The translations under genes and the position numbers were made by a program. Below, in pieces: positions 33,255-41,189 of a DNA stretch of 64,000 bases (the first letter of the stretch is position 1; every line of letters begins with the position of its first letter). The notes beneath the pieces were generated by a model. That model saw only the letters and a program-made list of their open reading frames with translations, was not told the origin of the DNA and ran no database searches. The stretch is from Bacilli bacterium (GTDB taxonomy: Bacteria > Bacillota_I > Bacilli_A > ML615J-28 > CAG-313), in contig JAGBDV010000002.1 in assembly GCA_017937305.1 (NCBI GenBank), forward strand, positions 111,000 to 174,999. The letters run 5' to 3'.

Positions 33255-33370
33255 TAATTATACCACATACAACACAAATTTACTACAAAATTAAAAACTG
33301 GCTTGTTTTTTCAACAAACCAGATAGGGATCTAATGGTGGACTAGGGTGGATTGAACCCGTGTCAAATGC
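33255..33370 (-). repeat. Intergenic module E (outer, shortest copy)
   Basis: Promoter (TATAAT at 33259-33264), terminator (33298-33322) and TGGTGGACTAGGG at 33335-33347. Here the last part reads, on the minus strand, GACACGGGTTCAATCC and then ACCCTAGTCCACCA: the most tRNA-like version, with a TTCAATC loop. It follows a normal chromosomal gene and so marks the right boundary of the island. Confidence 0.8.
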
Positions 33371-33379
33371 TTTGATTTA

Positions 33380-34861
33380 TTATAGGCCAATAAATACTGC
33401 TAACATTAGGAATCCAATTGAGATTACCATTAAAAGTAGTTGAAATAATATTGTCTTTTTAAACCATTCTGCAAAGCTTACGTTTGCTAGACCAAGTCCT
33501 ACAAGTAGTGTTCCACATGTTGGGTATAAAACGTTTGTATAACCATCTGCAAATAGATATGTTAAGATAATAACAGTCTTACTGATTCCATCGATTGGTG
33601 CAAGTGTTAACATTGGAATGATTAATACTGCTTTTGCGGAAGCACTTGGAATAAAGAATTCAATAATTAGTACAAATACATATAAAATTAATACTGCTAA
33701 ATATGGTGACATATTTGTAACAGAATTATAGAAATAGTAGAAGATTGTATGTAAGATGTTACCTTCTTGAGCAATATATGTTATTCCAAAAGCAATCATT
33801 ATTATTAAGATAGAAGGGAATACATCTTTTACTCCTTCTAAAAAGCTTTTTCCTAGTTCTTTATATGTACCAAGTAATTTTTTTCCAATAATAACAGTTC
33901 CAAGAATAAATGCAACTGCCATAAATACCATTGCAAGTGATCTTAAGGCTGGTATACAAGTTGTAATAATAACTGATAAAAGTGCAATTGAGAATAGTGC
34001 AATAATCATTTTTGCTTTTTTAATATCTTCAGTGTGTTCTTCTTTTGTTACCATGAAAAATTCTTGATCATCAAATTTCTCAGTTGCTAGTTTTTCATCT
34101 TTTTTTGCAAGATATGTTAGGAATAACGATGTTATTACATACATTACACCAAATATAATACATCTATACCACAATCCATCTGTTACATTTGTACCTGCTG
34201 CAATTGATGCTGTTCCTATTGTAAGTGGATTAGTAATTGCTGTAGTAAAACCTACACCTGATGCTATTAAAATAAATGAAATAGCAGTAAAACTAGACCA
34301 GTTGAGTACTGTGCAGAGGATTGCAAAAACCGGGTATAGAATAAGTAGTTGTTCTTGTAAGCCAAATACTGCTGATAAAATCATTATAATCGCAGTTATT
34401 GCCCAAATTGCAATAAATCTTTTTGATTTAAGTTTGACCATGATTACTCTAACTAAAGATACAAGACCACCACTTTTTTCTAGTACTTTAAATGTTCCAC
34501 CAAGTACAAGTAGAAGTGCGATAATCATAATCATATTTGAACTGCTACTTCCAAAAAATAATGCCTCTAAAGGAGCAATTATCCATCTATAAAATGGAAT
34601 ACGTGATGTATTTTCTGCATCGGTTAATTCTCTATATGAATCAATTACAATTTGCTTATTTAAAGATTCATCAGTTGTATATTCATAAAATGGTTGTCCT
34701 ATTTTTGATGTATCCGTTGTATATATAGTATATCTTCCTGCAGGAATAACATATGTCAAAACTCCAACTGTAATTAACACAAGTAGTAGTATTGCGATAA
34801 CTGTAATAAAGCTTTTAAGTCCTATTTTTAATTTTACATTTAATTTATCTGATTTATTCAT
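33380..34861 (-). CDS. YfcC family transporter (C4-dicarboxylate anaerobic carrier-like)
   Basis: 493 residues with about twelve helices. The N-terminal TYVIPAGRYTIY and IPFYRWIIAPLEALFFGSS, plus FGLQEQLLILYPVFAIL and SASAKAVLIIPMLTLAP, are conserved blocks of the YfcC/DcuC-like family, which move C4-dicarboxylates or amino acids such as arginine and ornithine. ATG 34861 follows AAAGGTGAT; upstream in-frame starts would add 29 residues that overlap the neighbour. It overlaps the acyltransferase gene by 8 bp, forming an operon. Confidence 0.88.
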   Translation of the reverse strand: MNKSDKLNVKLKIGLKSFITVIAILLLVLITVGVLTYVIPAGRYTIYTTDTSKIGQPFYEYTTDESLNKQIVIDSYRELTDAENTSRIPFYRWIIAPLEALFFGSSSSNMIMIIALLLVLGGTFKVLEKSGGLVSLVRVIMVKLKSKRFIAIWAITAIIMILSAVFGLQEQLLILYPVFAILCTVLNWSSFTAISFILIASGVGFTTAITNPLTIGTASIAAGTNVTDGLWYRCIIFGVMYVITSLFLTYLAKKDEKLATEKFDDQEFFMVTKEEHTEDIKKAKMIIALFSIALLSVIITTCIPALRSLAMVFMAVAFILGTVIIGKKLLGTYKELGKSFLEGVKDVFPSILIIMIAFGITYIAQEGNILHTIFYYFYNSVTNMSPYLAVLILYVFVLIIEFFIPSASAKAVLIIPMLTLAPIDGISKTVIILTYLFADGYTNVLYPTCGTLLVGLGLANVSFAEWFKKTILFQLLLMVISIGFLMLAVFIGL

Positions 34862-36155
34862 ATATATCACCTTTATTATATTCATATACATCTGCACATG
34901 CAGATCTCCATTTTTCATCATAAAGATTATGAATTTCTTCTGATGCAATGGTCCATTTAATTAAACATTGATTAGGTTTATTTGGAATTAGTAAATAATA
35001 TTCATTATTATAATAAAATTCTAGATAACCTTTTGTTGAAAGCGTAAGCGAATAAAGTGATTTTGCATTAAAATCAAACTTAATAATCTCATCATTTAAA
35101 GACCCTTCAAAAACTAGCCCTTGTTTATTAAGTGTTGCAGTACCAATAGAAAGTATTTCTCTATTTTTTGGCTCTTTTCTAATTCTATCTAGTTTTAATG
35201 TTGCTAAAGTTCCACTTAATATTAATTCAAAATTATCATCTTTTATTTCATTTACAACACATCTACGTTGCCATTTATACCATTTATCGATATCTATAGG
35301 TAATTTGTTACAATTAATTCTTTCTAAATCATAATACTCATTAACTTTTATTTTTAAACCACAATGTTTACATATAATCAAATCATCTTCTGTATATAAA
35401 TTAAATTCAGTATTACAATCTGGGCACTTATATAAAATTTTTTCTATTCCAAAAGCATTAGGTTTTTTACCTATATATATATTTCTTGCAGTTTTATTAT
35501 ATTCAAAGTCATTATATTTAATTTTCTCTAATAATTTATTATAAATTTCTTCTTCAGTAAGGTTTTCTAGTGCTTCAGGTGTAAATACTAAGCTATATTC
35601 AATTCCAATATATCCTTTTTTTCGGTCTTTTGAGTAACGATTTGTCGCAAGATATGCTCCTTTTGATGTAGAAACTACTACTGTTGCTTTACTTTTTTTA
35701 ATTAATTGCGCTGTTGCAGGATTAATTGGTTGCGTGCTTCCACTAGTAGATTGAATACCTTCTGGGAAAATACCTATTGTTCCGTTATTTTTTAAGATTT
35801 TTAAAATATTTTTTGTACAAACAATATCAGGTTGATATAAATATTTAGATATAACACCTAATTTAATAAATAAACCATATATACCTCTTTTTAAAATATT
35901 TTGATATCCACATACCATATTTACATCATTTCTTTTAAATCCATAAAGCATATAAATAAACTCTAATCTTGATGCATGAGATGAAAGTAATATAATTGGC
36001 CCTTTTTTAATTGATTTTGGGTCAAAATCATAATTAAACTTTACTTTATATGCTTTGTTTAAAATTCCAAGTAAACGCATTACTATAAACATTAAGATAG
36101 TATTAGGTTTTTTTATCTTTCTATTTACAAGTCTTGTTTTTAAATCCTTTTTCAT
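34854..36155 (-). CDS. PlsC-like acyltransferase paralogue with zinc ribbon and HX4E box
   Basis: 433 residues, same plan as the protein at 11.8 kb: acyltransferase domain, Cys4 zinc ribbon (YKCPDCNTEF...CKHCG, about 238-265), PH-like C-terminus. The catalytic box is SSHASRLEF, His60 with Glu65, so the usual HX4D aspartate is glutamate. FPEGIQSTSG (130-139) preserves the substrate-binding motif. It could be a lyso-phospholipid acyltransferase with lower activity or altered specificity. First gene of the operon with the YfcC transporter. Confidence 0.75.
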   Translation of the reverse strand: MKKDLKTRLVNRKIKKPNTILMFIVMRLLGILNKAYKVKFNYDFDPKSIKKGPIILLSSHASRLEFIYMLYGFKRNDVNMVCGYQNILKRGIYGLFIKLGVISKYLYQPDIVCTKNILKILKNNGTIGIFPEGIQSTSGSTQPINPATAQLIKKSKATVVVSTSKGAYLATNRYSKDRKKGYIGIEYSLVFTPEALENLTEEEIYNKLLEKIKYNDFEYNKTARNIYIGKKPNAFGIEKILYKCPDCNTEFNLYTEDDLIICKHCGLKIKVNEYYDLERINCNKLPIDIDKWYKWQRRCVVNEIKDDNFELILSGTLATLKLDRIRKEPKNREILSIGTATLNKQGLVFEGSLNDEIIKFDFNAKSLYSLTLSTKGYLEFYYNNEYYLLIPNKPNQCLIKWTIASEEIHNLYDEKWRSACADVYEYNKGDIYE

Positions 36156-36192
36156 GATTTTTTCAATCCTTTTCTAACACTCTTACCTAATT

Positions 36193-36221
36193 ATACCATA
36201 GAAAAAAAGTTTTTACTATTT
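36193..36221 (-). promoter_or_regulatory. Promoter of the acyltransferase-YfcC operon
   Basis: TAGTAA, 17 bp, TATAAT with TGG before the -10 box, the same pattern as the module promoters. Confidence 0.6.
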
Positions 36222-36239
36222 TTTTCATTATTTTAAAGA

Positions 36240-36272
36240 AAAAAAGCCTAATATATATATAATATTAGGCAT
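36240..36272 (-). terminator. tmRNA terminator
   Basis: 9-bp stem GCCTAATAT / ATATTAGGC followed by seven T on the minus strand, 14 bp past the CCA end of tmRNA. Confidence 0.85.
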
Positions 36273-36283
36273 TGTATCTTTTT

Positions 36284-36644
36284 TGGTGGATCTGACGAGA
36301 GTCGAACTCGTGTCCAAACTAGCGCAAATTTCGCTTTCTACATACTTAGTTTATTAATTTGGTCTTATAAACTATTAGAAAATAAACAAAACTAATAATT
36401 TACCAGCTCTAAATCTCGAATCATAGGTCAAGCATTCCTAATCTTCAAAGTCTGCTATTTGACCCATATATCTCTCACAGACAAAGAAATATATGAGTTA
36501 ACCTGTAAAACAGGGCCGCTTAGCTAACTAGCAAGCGAAAGAATAATTTGTATTTCCGTTTATTTAAAACCTAAGGTTTTAACGTGCCTGCCCACGGTAT
36601 GCTTACTCAACCATAACTAATCTGTCGAAACCAATTACAGACCC
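36284..36644 (-). ncRNA. ssrA: tmRNA
   Basis: 361 nt. The 5' end GGGTCTGTAATTGGTTTCGA and 3' end GACTCTCGTCAGATCCACCA form the tRNA-like domain: acceptor pairs GGGTCTG with CAGATCC, T-loop TTCGACT, encoded CCA. The tag is read after GTTAAAACC...AAAC; the best frame gives GNTNYSFAC then TAG, inside hairpin H5 (CGCTTGCTA with TAGCTAAGCG). Other frames also stop in that hairpin, so the tag is tentative. tmRNA rescues stalled ribosomes with SmpB. Confidence 0.93.
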
Positions 36645-36656
36645 ATTACATATATA

Positions 36657-36685
36657 ATTATACTAAATTTATATTGAATTGTCAA
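36657..36685 (-). promoter_or_regulatory. tmRNA promoter
   Basis: TTGACA (36680-36685) and TATAAT (36657-36662) 17 bp apart on the minus strand, 13 bp upstream of the mature 5' end: a consensus housekeeping promoter. Confidence 0.85.
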
Positions 36686-36743
36686 TATTGAATGCTTAAA
36701 TATATATATTTTTTCATTGTTTTTTTATTTTCAAAACAATTTT

Positions 36744-36772
36744 TGTAGTAAATTTATTAATTTTATGGTAAA
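36744..36772 (+). promoter_or_regulatory. lrgAB promoter
   Basis: TAGTAA, 17 bp, TAAAAT, with TGG before the -10 box: the same layout as the module promoters. The tmRNA gene runs divergently from its own TTGACA promoter about 60 bp away. Confidence 0.55.
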
Positions 36773-36798
36773 ATAATTACTAACTAGAGGTAAATAAG

Positions 36799-37182
36799 AT
36801 GAAATTACTAAAACAACTTTCTGTAATTGCTGGTTTTTCGATAATAGGAGAGATTATTTCTTATCTTTTAAAAGAACTACTAGATATATTTATACCTGGA
36901 TCATTAATCGGTATGATAATTTTATTTATTTTATTAACTACTAAAGTAATAAAATATGATTTTGTTGATGATGTAGGTGAATTTTTTGTAAACAACATGG
37001 GATTTTTCTTCGTTCCTGTTGCAGTATCTATTATGAATTACTTTGGAATACTTGCTCCAATATGGTGGAAATTGCTTTTAATTATTATCATAAGCTTCTT
37101 TTTAACGTTTGTAAGCGTTGGTTTAAGTGTAAAACTTACAATGTTTATTCAAGACAAGTTAAGAGGTGATATAGATGATTAA
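36799..37182 (+). CDS. lrgA: LrgA/CidA family holin-like protein
   Basis: 127 residues, four helices. IIGEIISYLLKELLDIFIPG and SLIGMIILFILLTTKVIK are the CidA/LrgA signature, and FFVNNMGFFFVPVAVSIMNY the second conserved half. In Gram-positives the LrgAB pair influences murein hydrolase activity and pyruvate or by-product transport. It overlaps lrgB by 8 bp. Ribosome site AGAGGTAAA. Upstream promoter of the TAGTAA-17-TAAAAT type. Confidence 0.9.
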   Translation: MKLLKQLSVIAGFSIIGEIISYLLKELLDIFIPGSLIGMIILFILLTTKVIKYDFVDDVGEFFVNNMGFFFVPVAVSIMNYFGILAPIWWKLLLIIIISFFLTFVSVGLSVKLTMFIQDKLRGDIDD

Positions 37183-37876
37183 TATATTTACTTCACCAGT
37201 CTTTTATATATGTCTGACGCTTGGACTTTATTCATTATTCTCATTTTTAAGAGGAATTATTAAGAATCAGCTATTTAATCCACTACTTTTAACAAGCATT
37301 TCAATCATTTTATACCTTTTAGTTATTAAAAGTATCACAGGATATGCTACTAAAGAAACTGTAGATATATATACCAACGCATTAAACTTCGTTAATTTTA
37401 TGTTAAGTCCGCTTACAGTGTGTTTAGCACTTCCAATTTATACAAGACGTCATATAATTAAACAATATTGGCTTCCAATTTTAGTAGGAACTATTATTGG
37501 ATGTGCAGTTTCAATGAGTAGTGTCTTTATTTTAGGGCATTTCTTTGGATTAAATAAAGAAATGATATATTCACTCTTACCAAAATCTGTTACAACGGCT
37601 ATTGCGAAAGAAATTTCACAAGATATTGGGGGAATTCCTGAAATAACTATAGCTTCTGTTATTGTTACTGGTATATGCGGTGCGTTATTCGGGCCAATTT
37701 TAACAAAAATATTTAAACTTGACCGTTCAGCATCTATTGGTATGGCTTTTGGAGCATCAAGTCATGCTGTGGGTACATCAAAAGCAGTAGAAATATCTAC
37801 TCGTGCTGGTGCAATTAGTTCTGTTGCAATTGTTACTAGTGGTATTTTAACTGTTATTATTGCACTATTCTTATAA
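37175..37876 (+). CDS. lrgB: LrgB family protein
   Basis: 233 residues with seven to eight helices. Conserved LrgB blocks: LPKSVTTAIAKEISQDIGG and MAFGASSHAVGTSKAVE. Pairs with LrgA in a membrane complex implicated in pyruvate uptake and autolysis control. Second gene of the operon, ending at a strong terminator. Confidence 0.92.
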   Translation: MINIFTSPVFYICLTLGLYSLFSFLRGIIKNQLFNPLLLTSISIILYLLVIKSITGYATKETVDIYTNALNFVNFMLSPLTVCLALPIYTRRHIIKQYWLPILVGTIIGCAVSMSSVFILGHFFGLNKEMIYSLLPKSVTTAIAKEISQDIGGIPEITIASVIVTGICGALFGPILTKIFKLDRSASIGMAFGASSHAVGTSKAVEISTRAGAISSVAIVTSGILTVIIALFL

Positions 37877-37880
37877 AATC

Positions 37881-37919
37881 AACCTAGAAGATATATATAC
37901 TTCTAGGTTTTTTTTGTTT
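37881..37919 (+). terminator. lrgAB terminator
   Basis: 10-bp stem AACCTAGAAG / CTTCTAGGTT with an eight-T tail. The next 230 bp to 38150 contain only AT-rich sequence and a series of three hairpins. Confidence 0.85.
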
Positions 37920-38147
37920 TTTAAGAAAATATATATATTTTTTTAACTTTTATTTATTAAAATTACACATTATTTTATAAAAATTAAAAAGAGCAATTTT
38001 AAATTTTTTTTTAATTATATAAGTGAAGAAAGGAAATTTGAAAATAGAAAATAAAAAGTAAAATCGATTAAACATATATATGTTTATGAGAAATATAGGC
38101 TAAGCTATGCCTTATAGACTACTTATTAAGATGTAGTTTCTATAAAA

Positions 38148-38170
38148 AAATGCCTCCTTAAGGAGGCAGA
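38148..38170 (-). terminator. Terminator of the M42 peptidase gene
   Basis: TGCCTCCTTAAGGAGGCA is a perfect 18-bp palindrome followed by seven T on the minus strand. Confidence 0.85.
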
Positions 38171-38172
38171 TG

Positions 38173-39207
38173 TTAATTATCAAATGGGTTTAATGATTTT
38201 TTAGGATCAAATCTTAAAATATATTCAGCAATTAAATCAATTAGCATATCAACGTCTTTTAAATTGCATACCTCTATTGAGGAATGCATATATCTAAGTG
38301 GTATACTTAGTAAATAACATGGTACTCCTTCAAAATGTGTATACATTGAGTCAGTATCTGTATATGTTCTTGATGGTGCTGTTTCAATTTGATATGGAAT
38401 ATTTAAGTCTTCGCATATATTTATCATGTCTTTATGGATAACTTTATTCATTAGAGAACCTTCTGTTAATGCAGGTCCCTTTCCTAAATAAACATCATTG
38501 AATAAATTTTCACGATAATTAATATCAGCTGCGTATGTTACATCAAGGCTGATAGCGCATGTAGGGTTAACTTTTGCAACTGCAGAATGTGCCCCGCGTC
38601 CTGTAGTTTCTTCACCTACAGTTGTTGCAAGATATATTCCAAGATCAGTTTTACCCTTCACTTTCTTGATTGCTTCTAAGAATATATATACTGCAAGCTT
38701 GTCATCTAAAGCTTTTGCAGATAAAAAGTCATTTGCAAGATATGTATAAGATCTATCAACCATAACAGGATTTCCCACCCTAACTAGTTTTTTAGCTTCT
38801 TCTACACTTGAAGCACCAAGATCTAAAATTAAATCAGTAGCTTTAATACCTTTATCCATATTTGGAAGATATCCAATTACACCTGGTACTTCTTTAGTAT
38901 CAGTTAGTACTTTTACACTTTGACCGGCATACATATATGGTCTCGCGCCGCCAATTTGTTCAAGTCTACATGTTCCATCAGCATTTATTTTATTAATAAC
39001 CATACCAATTTCATCAATATGAGCTGCAAAAAGAATTTTTGTTTCTGATTTTGGATTTAAAACATGAACTACATTGTAATTTTGTTGAGTGATAACCTCT
39101 TCAAAAATATCTTTTGTAGCTTCAATTAATTTCTTTTGAATATTAAGTTCATATCCGGATGGAGAATGAGTGCTTAATAATAATTCTAGTAGTTTTCTAT
39201 CGTTCAT
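38173..39207 (-). CDS. M42 family metallopeptidase (glutamyl aminopeptidase-like)
   Basis: 344 residues, standard for M42. Metal and catalytic residues: AAHIDEIG (His63, Asp65), ALDDKLAVYIF, VGEETTGRGA (catalytic Glu pair), ISLDVTYA and RYMHSSIE (C-terminal His). These form large cytoplasmic dodecamers that trim peptides from the N-terminus. Gap of 27 bp behind the M28 gene, so they make a peptide-utilisation unit together with the cupin gene. Confidence 0.93.
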   Translation of the reverse strand: MNDRKLLELLLSTHSPSGYELNIQKKLIEATKDIFEEVITQQNYNVVHVLNPKSETKILFAAHIDEIGMVINKINADGTCRLEQIGGARPYMYAGQSVKVLTDTKEVPGVIGYLPNMDKGIKATDLILDLGASSVEEAKKLVRVGNPVMVDRSYTYLANDFLSAKALDDKLAVYIFLEAIKKVKGKTDLGIYLATTVGEETTGRGAHSAVAKVNPTCAISLDVTYAADINYRENLFNDVYLGKGPALTEGSLMNKVIHKDMINICEDLNIPYQIETAPSRTYTDTDSMYTHFEGVPCYLLSIPLRYMHSSIEVCNLKDVDMLIDLIAEYILRFDPKKSLNPFDN

Positions 39208-39234
39208 TTTTCTTTCTTCTTTCGTTTATATATA

Positions 39235-40467
39235 TTATTTTTCGTTTTTAAATAGATATTCATCAATTTTTTTCTTAATGTTTTCTGGAATTTCACGTTT
39301 TACAGGGAAAACATTAGCATTTATTAGTTTCTTAGATATATATTCTAAGAATGAATATGTTTTTTCTAGTGACTCTTTTGAAATAAAACTCATTGTATCA
39401 TGTCTATTGTGAATATGTGCAGCACCAGGTCGACCAAATCTCATTAGATTGATTGCAGGAATACCTTTATCTGAAAATGGAATTGAATCAGAAGAATATA
39501 TATCTTGTTTTGTAACAATTGGGAATGAAATTTCATTAGATAAATAATCTACATAGTCAACTAATGCTTGTTCTGCCATTATGTTTGCATATTCAGTGCC
39601 TAAAATAGTCCCCGCAACGTCTACATTAATATTAAAAATAATTTTATTTAATTCTTCTTCTGTTTGCGCATTTACATATGCTTTAGAACCAAGTAAGCCT
39701 CTTTCTTCTGAACCACACCAGATAAATTTCAATGTTCTTTTTGGTGTATTTTTAACAAAATATTCATATAATTTCATAATTAATACGCTTCCAGCCCCAT
39801 TATCATATGCTCCTTTAGAAAATTCAACCGAATCATAGTGTGCTGTAATAGTAATTATTTCGTCTGGATATATATTTCCTTTAATTTCTGAGATAACATT
39901 ATGCGAAGTTTGAATAAATTCATCTTGAGAAAGCTCTAAAGTTACTTCTTTAGGGTTGTCATTTAAAAGTTCAATAGCTGTTTTTGTACGCATATGAACA
40001 CCAGGAATGATTCCTTTATTTCTTAAAACATCACGAAGTTCTTTATTTTCTAAATCACTATTTGCAGGTGTATCAGTTATGTCACCACTATAAGAAATAA
40101 ATCCTTTCGCACCATATTTTAATAGTTTTTTATATGTTGGGACATTTATTACACCATTAATTAGTACAATTTTATCCTTAATTTCATATTTATCAGTATC
40201 AAGATTAGTTTCCATGTAATATAGAGGTGCAGTAATTAAGGCACTTCCACTTCCTTTTATTCCACTTACTTCATAAGTTTTTCCATTAGAGAATAGTACT
40301 GCTTTATTGAGTTTATATCCGGATACTTCAAATGGCCATATTTCAGCATTTTTACCAAATGAATCAACTGTTTCTTTTAAGATATTTGCACATTTAAATT
40401 CTTCATTTGATCCTGATACTCTTGTAAAAGCTATTTTTTCTAGTAAATTATATATATCTAGACTCAT
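39235..40467 (-). CDS. M28 family metallopeptidase
   Basis: 410 residues. Zinc ligands: TITAHYDSVEFSKGAYDNGA (His and Asp), WCGSEERGLLGS (catalytic Glu pair), then IVTKQDIYSSDSIPF and AAHIHNRHDTMSF (last His). A PA-like insert (residues 90-190) is typical of M28 enzymes. No signal peptide, so cytoplasmic despite most M28 peptidases being secreted. One base separates it from the cupin gene upstream, indicating an operon. Confidence 0.92.
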   Translation of the reverse strand: MSLDIYNLLEKIAFTRVSGSNEEFKCANILKETVDSFGKNAEIWPFEVSGYKLNKAVLFSNGKTYEVSGIKGSGSALITAPLYYMETNLDTDKYEIKDKIVLINGVINVPTYKKLLKYGAKGFISYSGDITDTPANSDLENKELRDVLRNKGIIPGVHMRTKTAIELLNDNPKEVTLELSQDEFIQTSHNVISEIKGNIYPDEIITITAHYDSVEFSKGAYDNGAGSVLIMKLYEYFVKNTPKRTLKFIWCGSEERGLLGSKAYVNAQTEEELNKIIFNINVDVAGTILGTEYANIMAEQALVDYVDYLSNEISFPIVTKQDIYSSDSIPFSDKGIPAINLMRFGRPGAAHIHNRHDTMSFISKESLEKTYSFLEYISKKLINANVFPVKREIPENIKKKIDEYLFKNEK

Positions 40468-40468
40468 A

Positions 40469-40810
40469 TTATGCTCCTTTTGTTACAATTCCAATGATTA
40501 CTAAGTCTTCATTTGAATCATTTATTACAGAATGTGCATGATTTTCTTTACAAACGTTAATCATTCCTGGAAGTAATTCTTTTGTTTCTCCTTCAACTAT
40601 TACCTTTCCACATCCTTCTAGTACATAAATAATTTCTTCATCACCAATATGTGTATGAAGTCCGATTGAAGATGCCGGATGAATTACAATTTTTGCAAAC
40701 ATATTATATTGTTTTGGTAAATCTTGTAGTTTATAAAGAGTACAAGTTCCATTTCCTCCTCTTAAATTATTAACTGTTACTGGTTCAATATTCTTAAATT
40801 TAGTTAACAT
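40469..40810 (-). CDS. Cupin domain protein
   Basis: 113 residues, a single cupin. Motif 1 is GLHTHIGDEEIIYVLEGCGKV (His, His, Glu metal ligands) and motif 2 is LLPGMINVCKENHAHSVIN (His). A small metal-binding enzyme or sensor; specific reaction not predictable. Leads the operon with the two peptidases. Confidence 0.88.
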   Translation of the reverse strand: MLTKFKNIEPVTVNNLRGGNGTCTLYKLQDLPKQYNMFAKIVIHPASSIGLHTHIGDEEIIYVLEGCGKVIVEGETKELLPGMINVCKENHAHSVINDSNEDLVIIGIVTKGA

Positions 40811-41189
40811 ATGATTTCTCCTTTATTTTTATCTAATATCATTATATCACTAAATATATTTTTTATCTTTAAAAATAGCAATTTTAATTAAATATCTATA
40901 AATGTAAGCTAAACATTGTTTTTATTTCTAATTTTAAGGCTTAAAATAGGGGCATTTTTGAATTTTAATTAATTTTATTATTAATTAGTTATTTTTTTAT
41001 TTGTCTTTTAAAAATAAATTGTTTTTAAGGGTTATTTAAATTTAATGTTTTTTATATAAAAATTTAAGTTTTTTAAAACTTTATTTATTAATAATTTCCT
41101 ATATTATGAAATTAATATTTATTATTTATTTGTTCTTTTAAAAATATTAATGTATAATAAAGATAATAAAATATTTAAAAGGAGGAATT
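40811..41189. other. AT-rich intergenic region
   Basis: About 380 bp at very low GC between divergent genes. I see the promoter of the phosphoesterase lipoprotein at 41130-41158 and the start of the cupin gene at the other edge. No ORF of sense or structured RNA could be supported in the middle. Confidence 0.6.
41130..41158 (+). promoter_or_regulatory. Promoter of the metallophosphoesterase lipoprotein gene
   Basis: TTGTTC and TATAAT 17 bp apart, about 30 bp upstream of the ATG that follows an AAAGGAGGAATT ribosome site. Confidence 0.7.

Noticed and set aside
33330..33370. Complete tRNA gene at module E
   Set aside because: Only a 3'-end-like segment is present; the T-stem pairs poorly and no 5' acceptor partner or anticodon arm is found.
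25045..33370. Interpreting the modules as an integron
   Set aside because: No integron integrase is in the window and the modules contain promoters and terminators rather than an attC-type fold; homologous recombination or duplication explains them as well.
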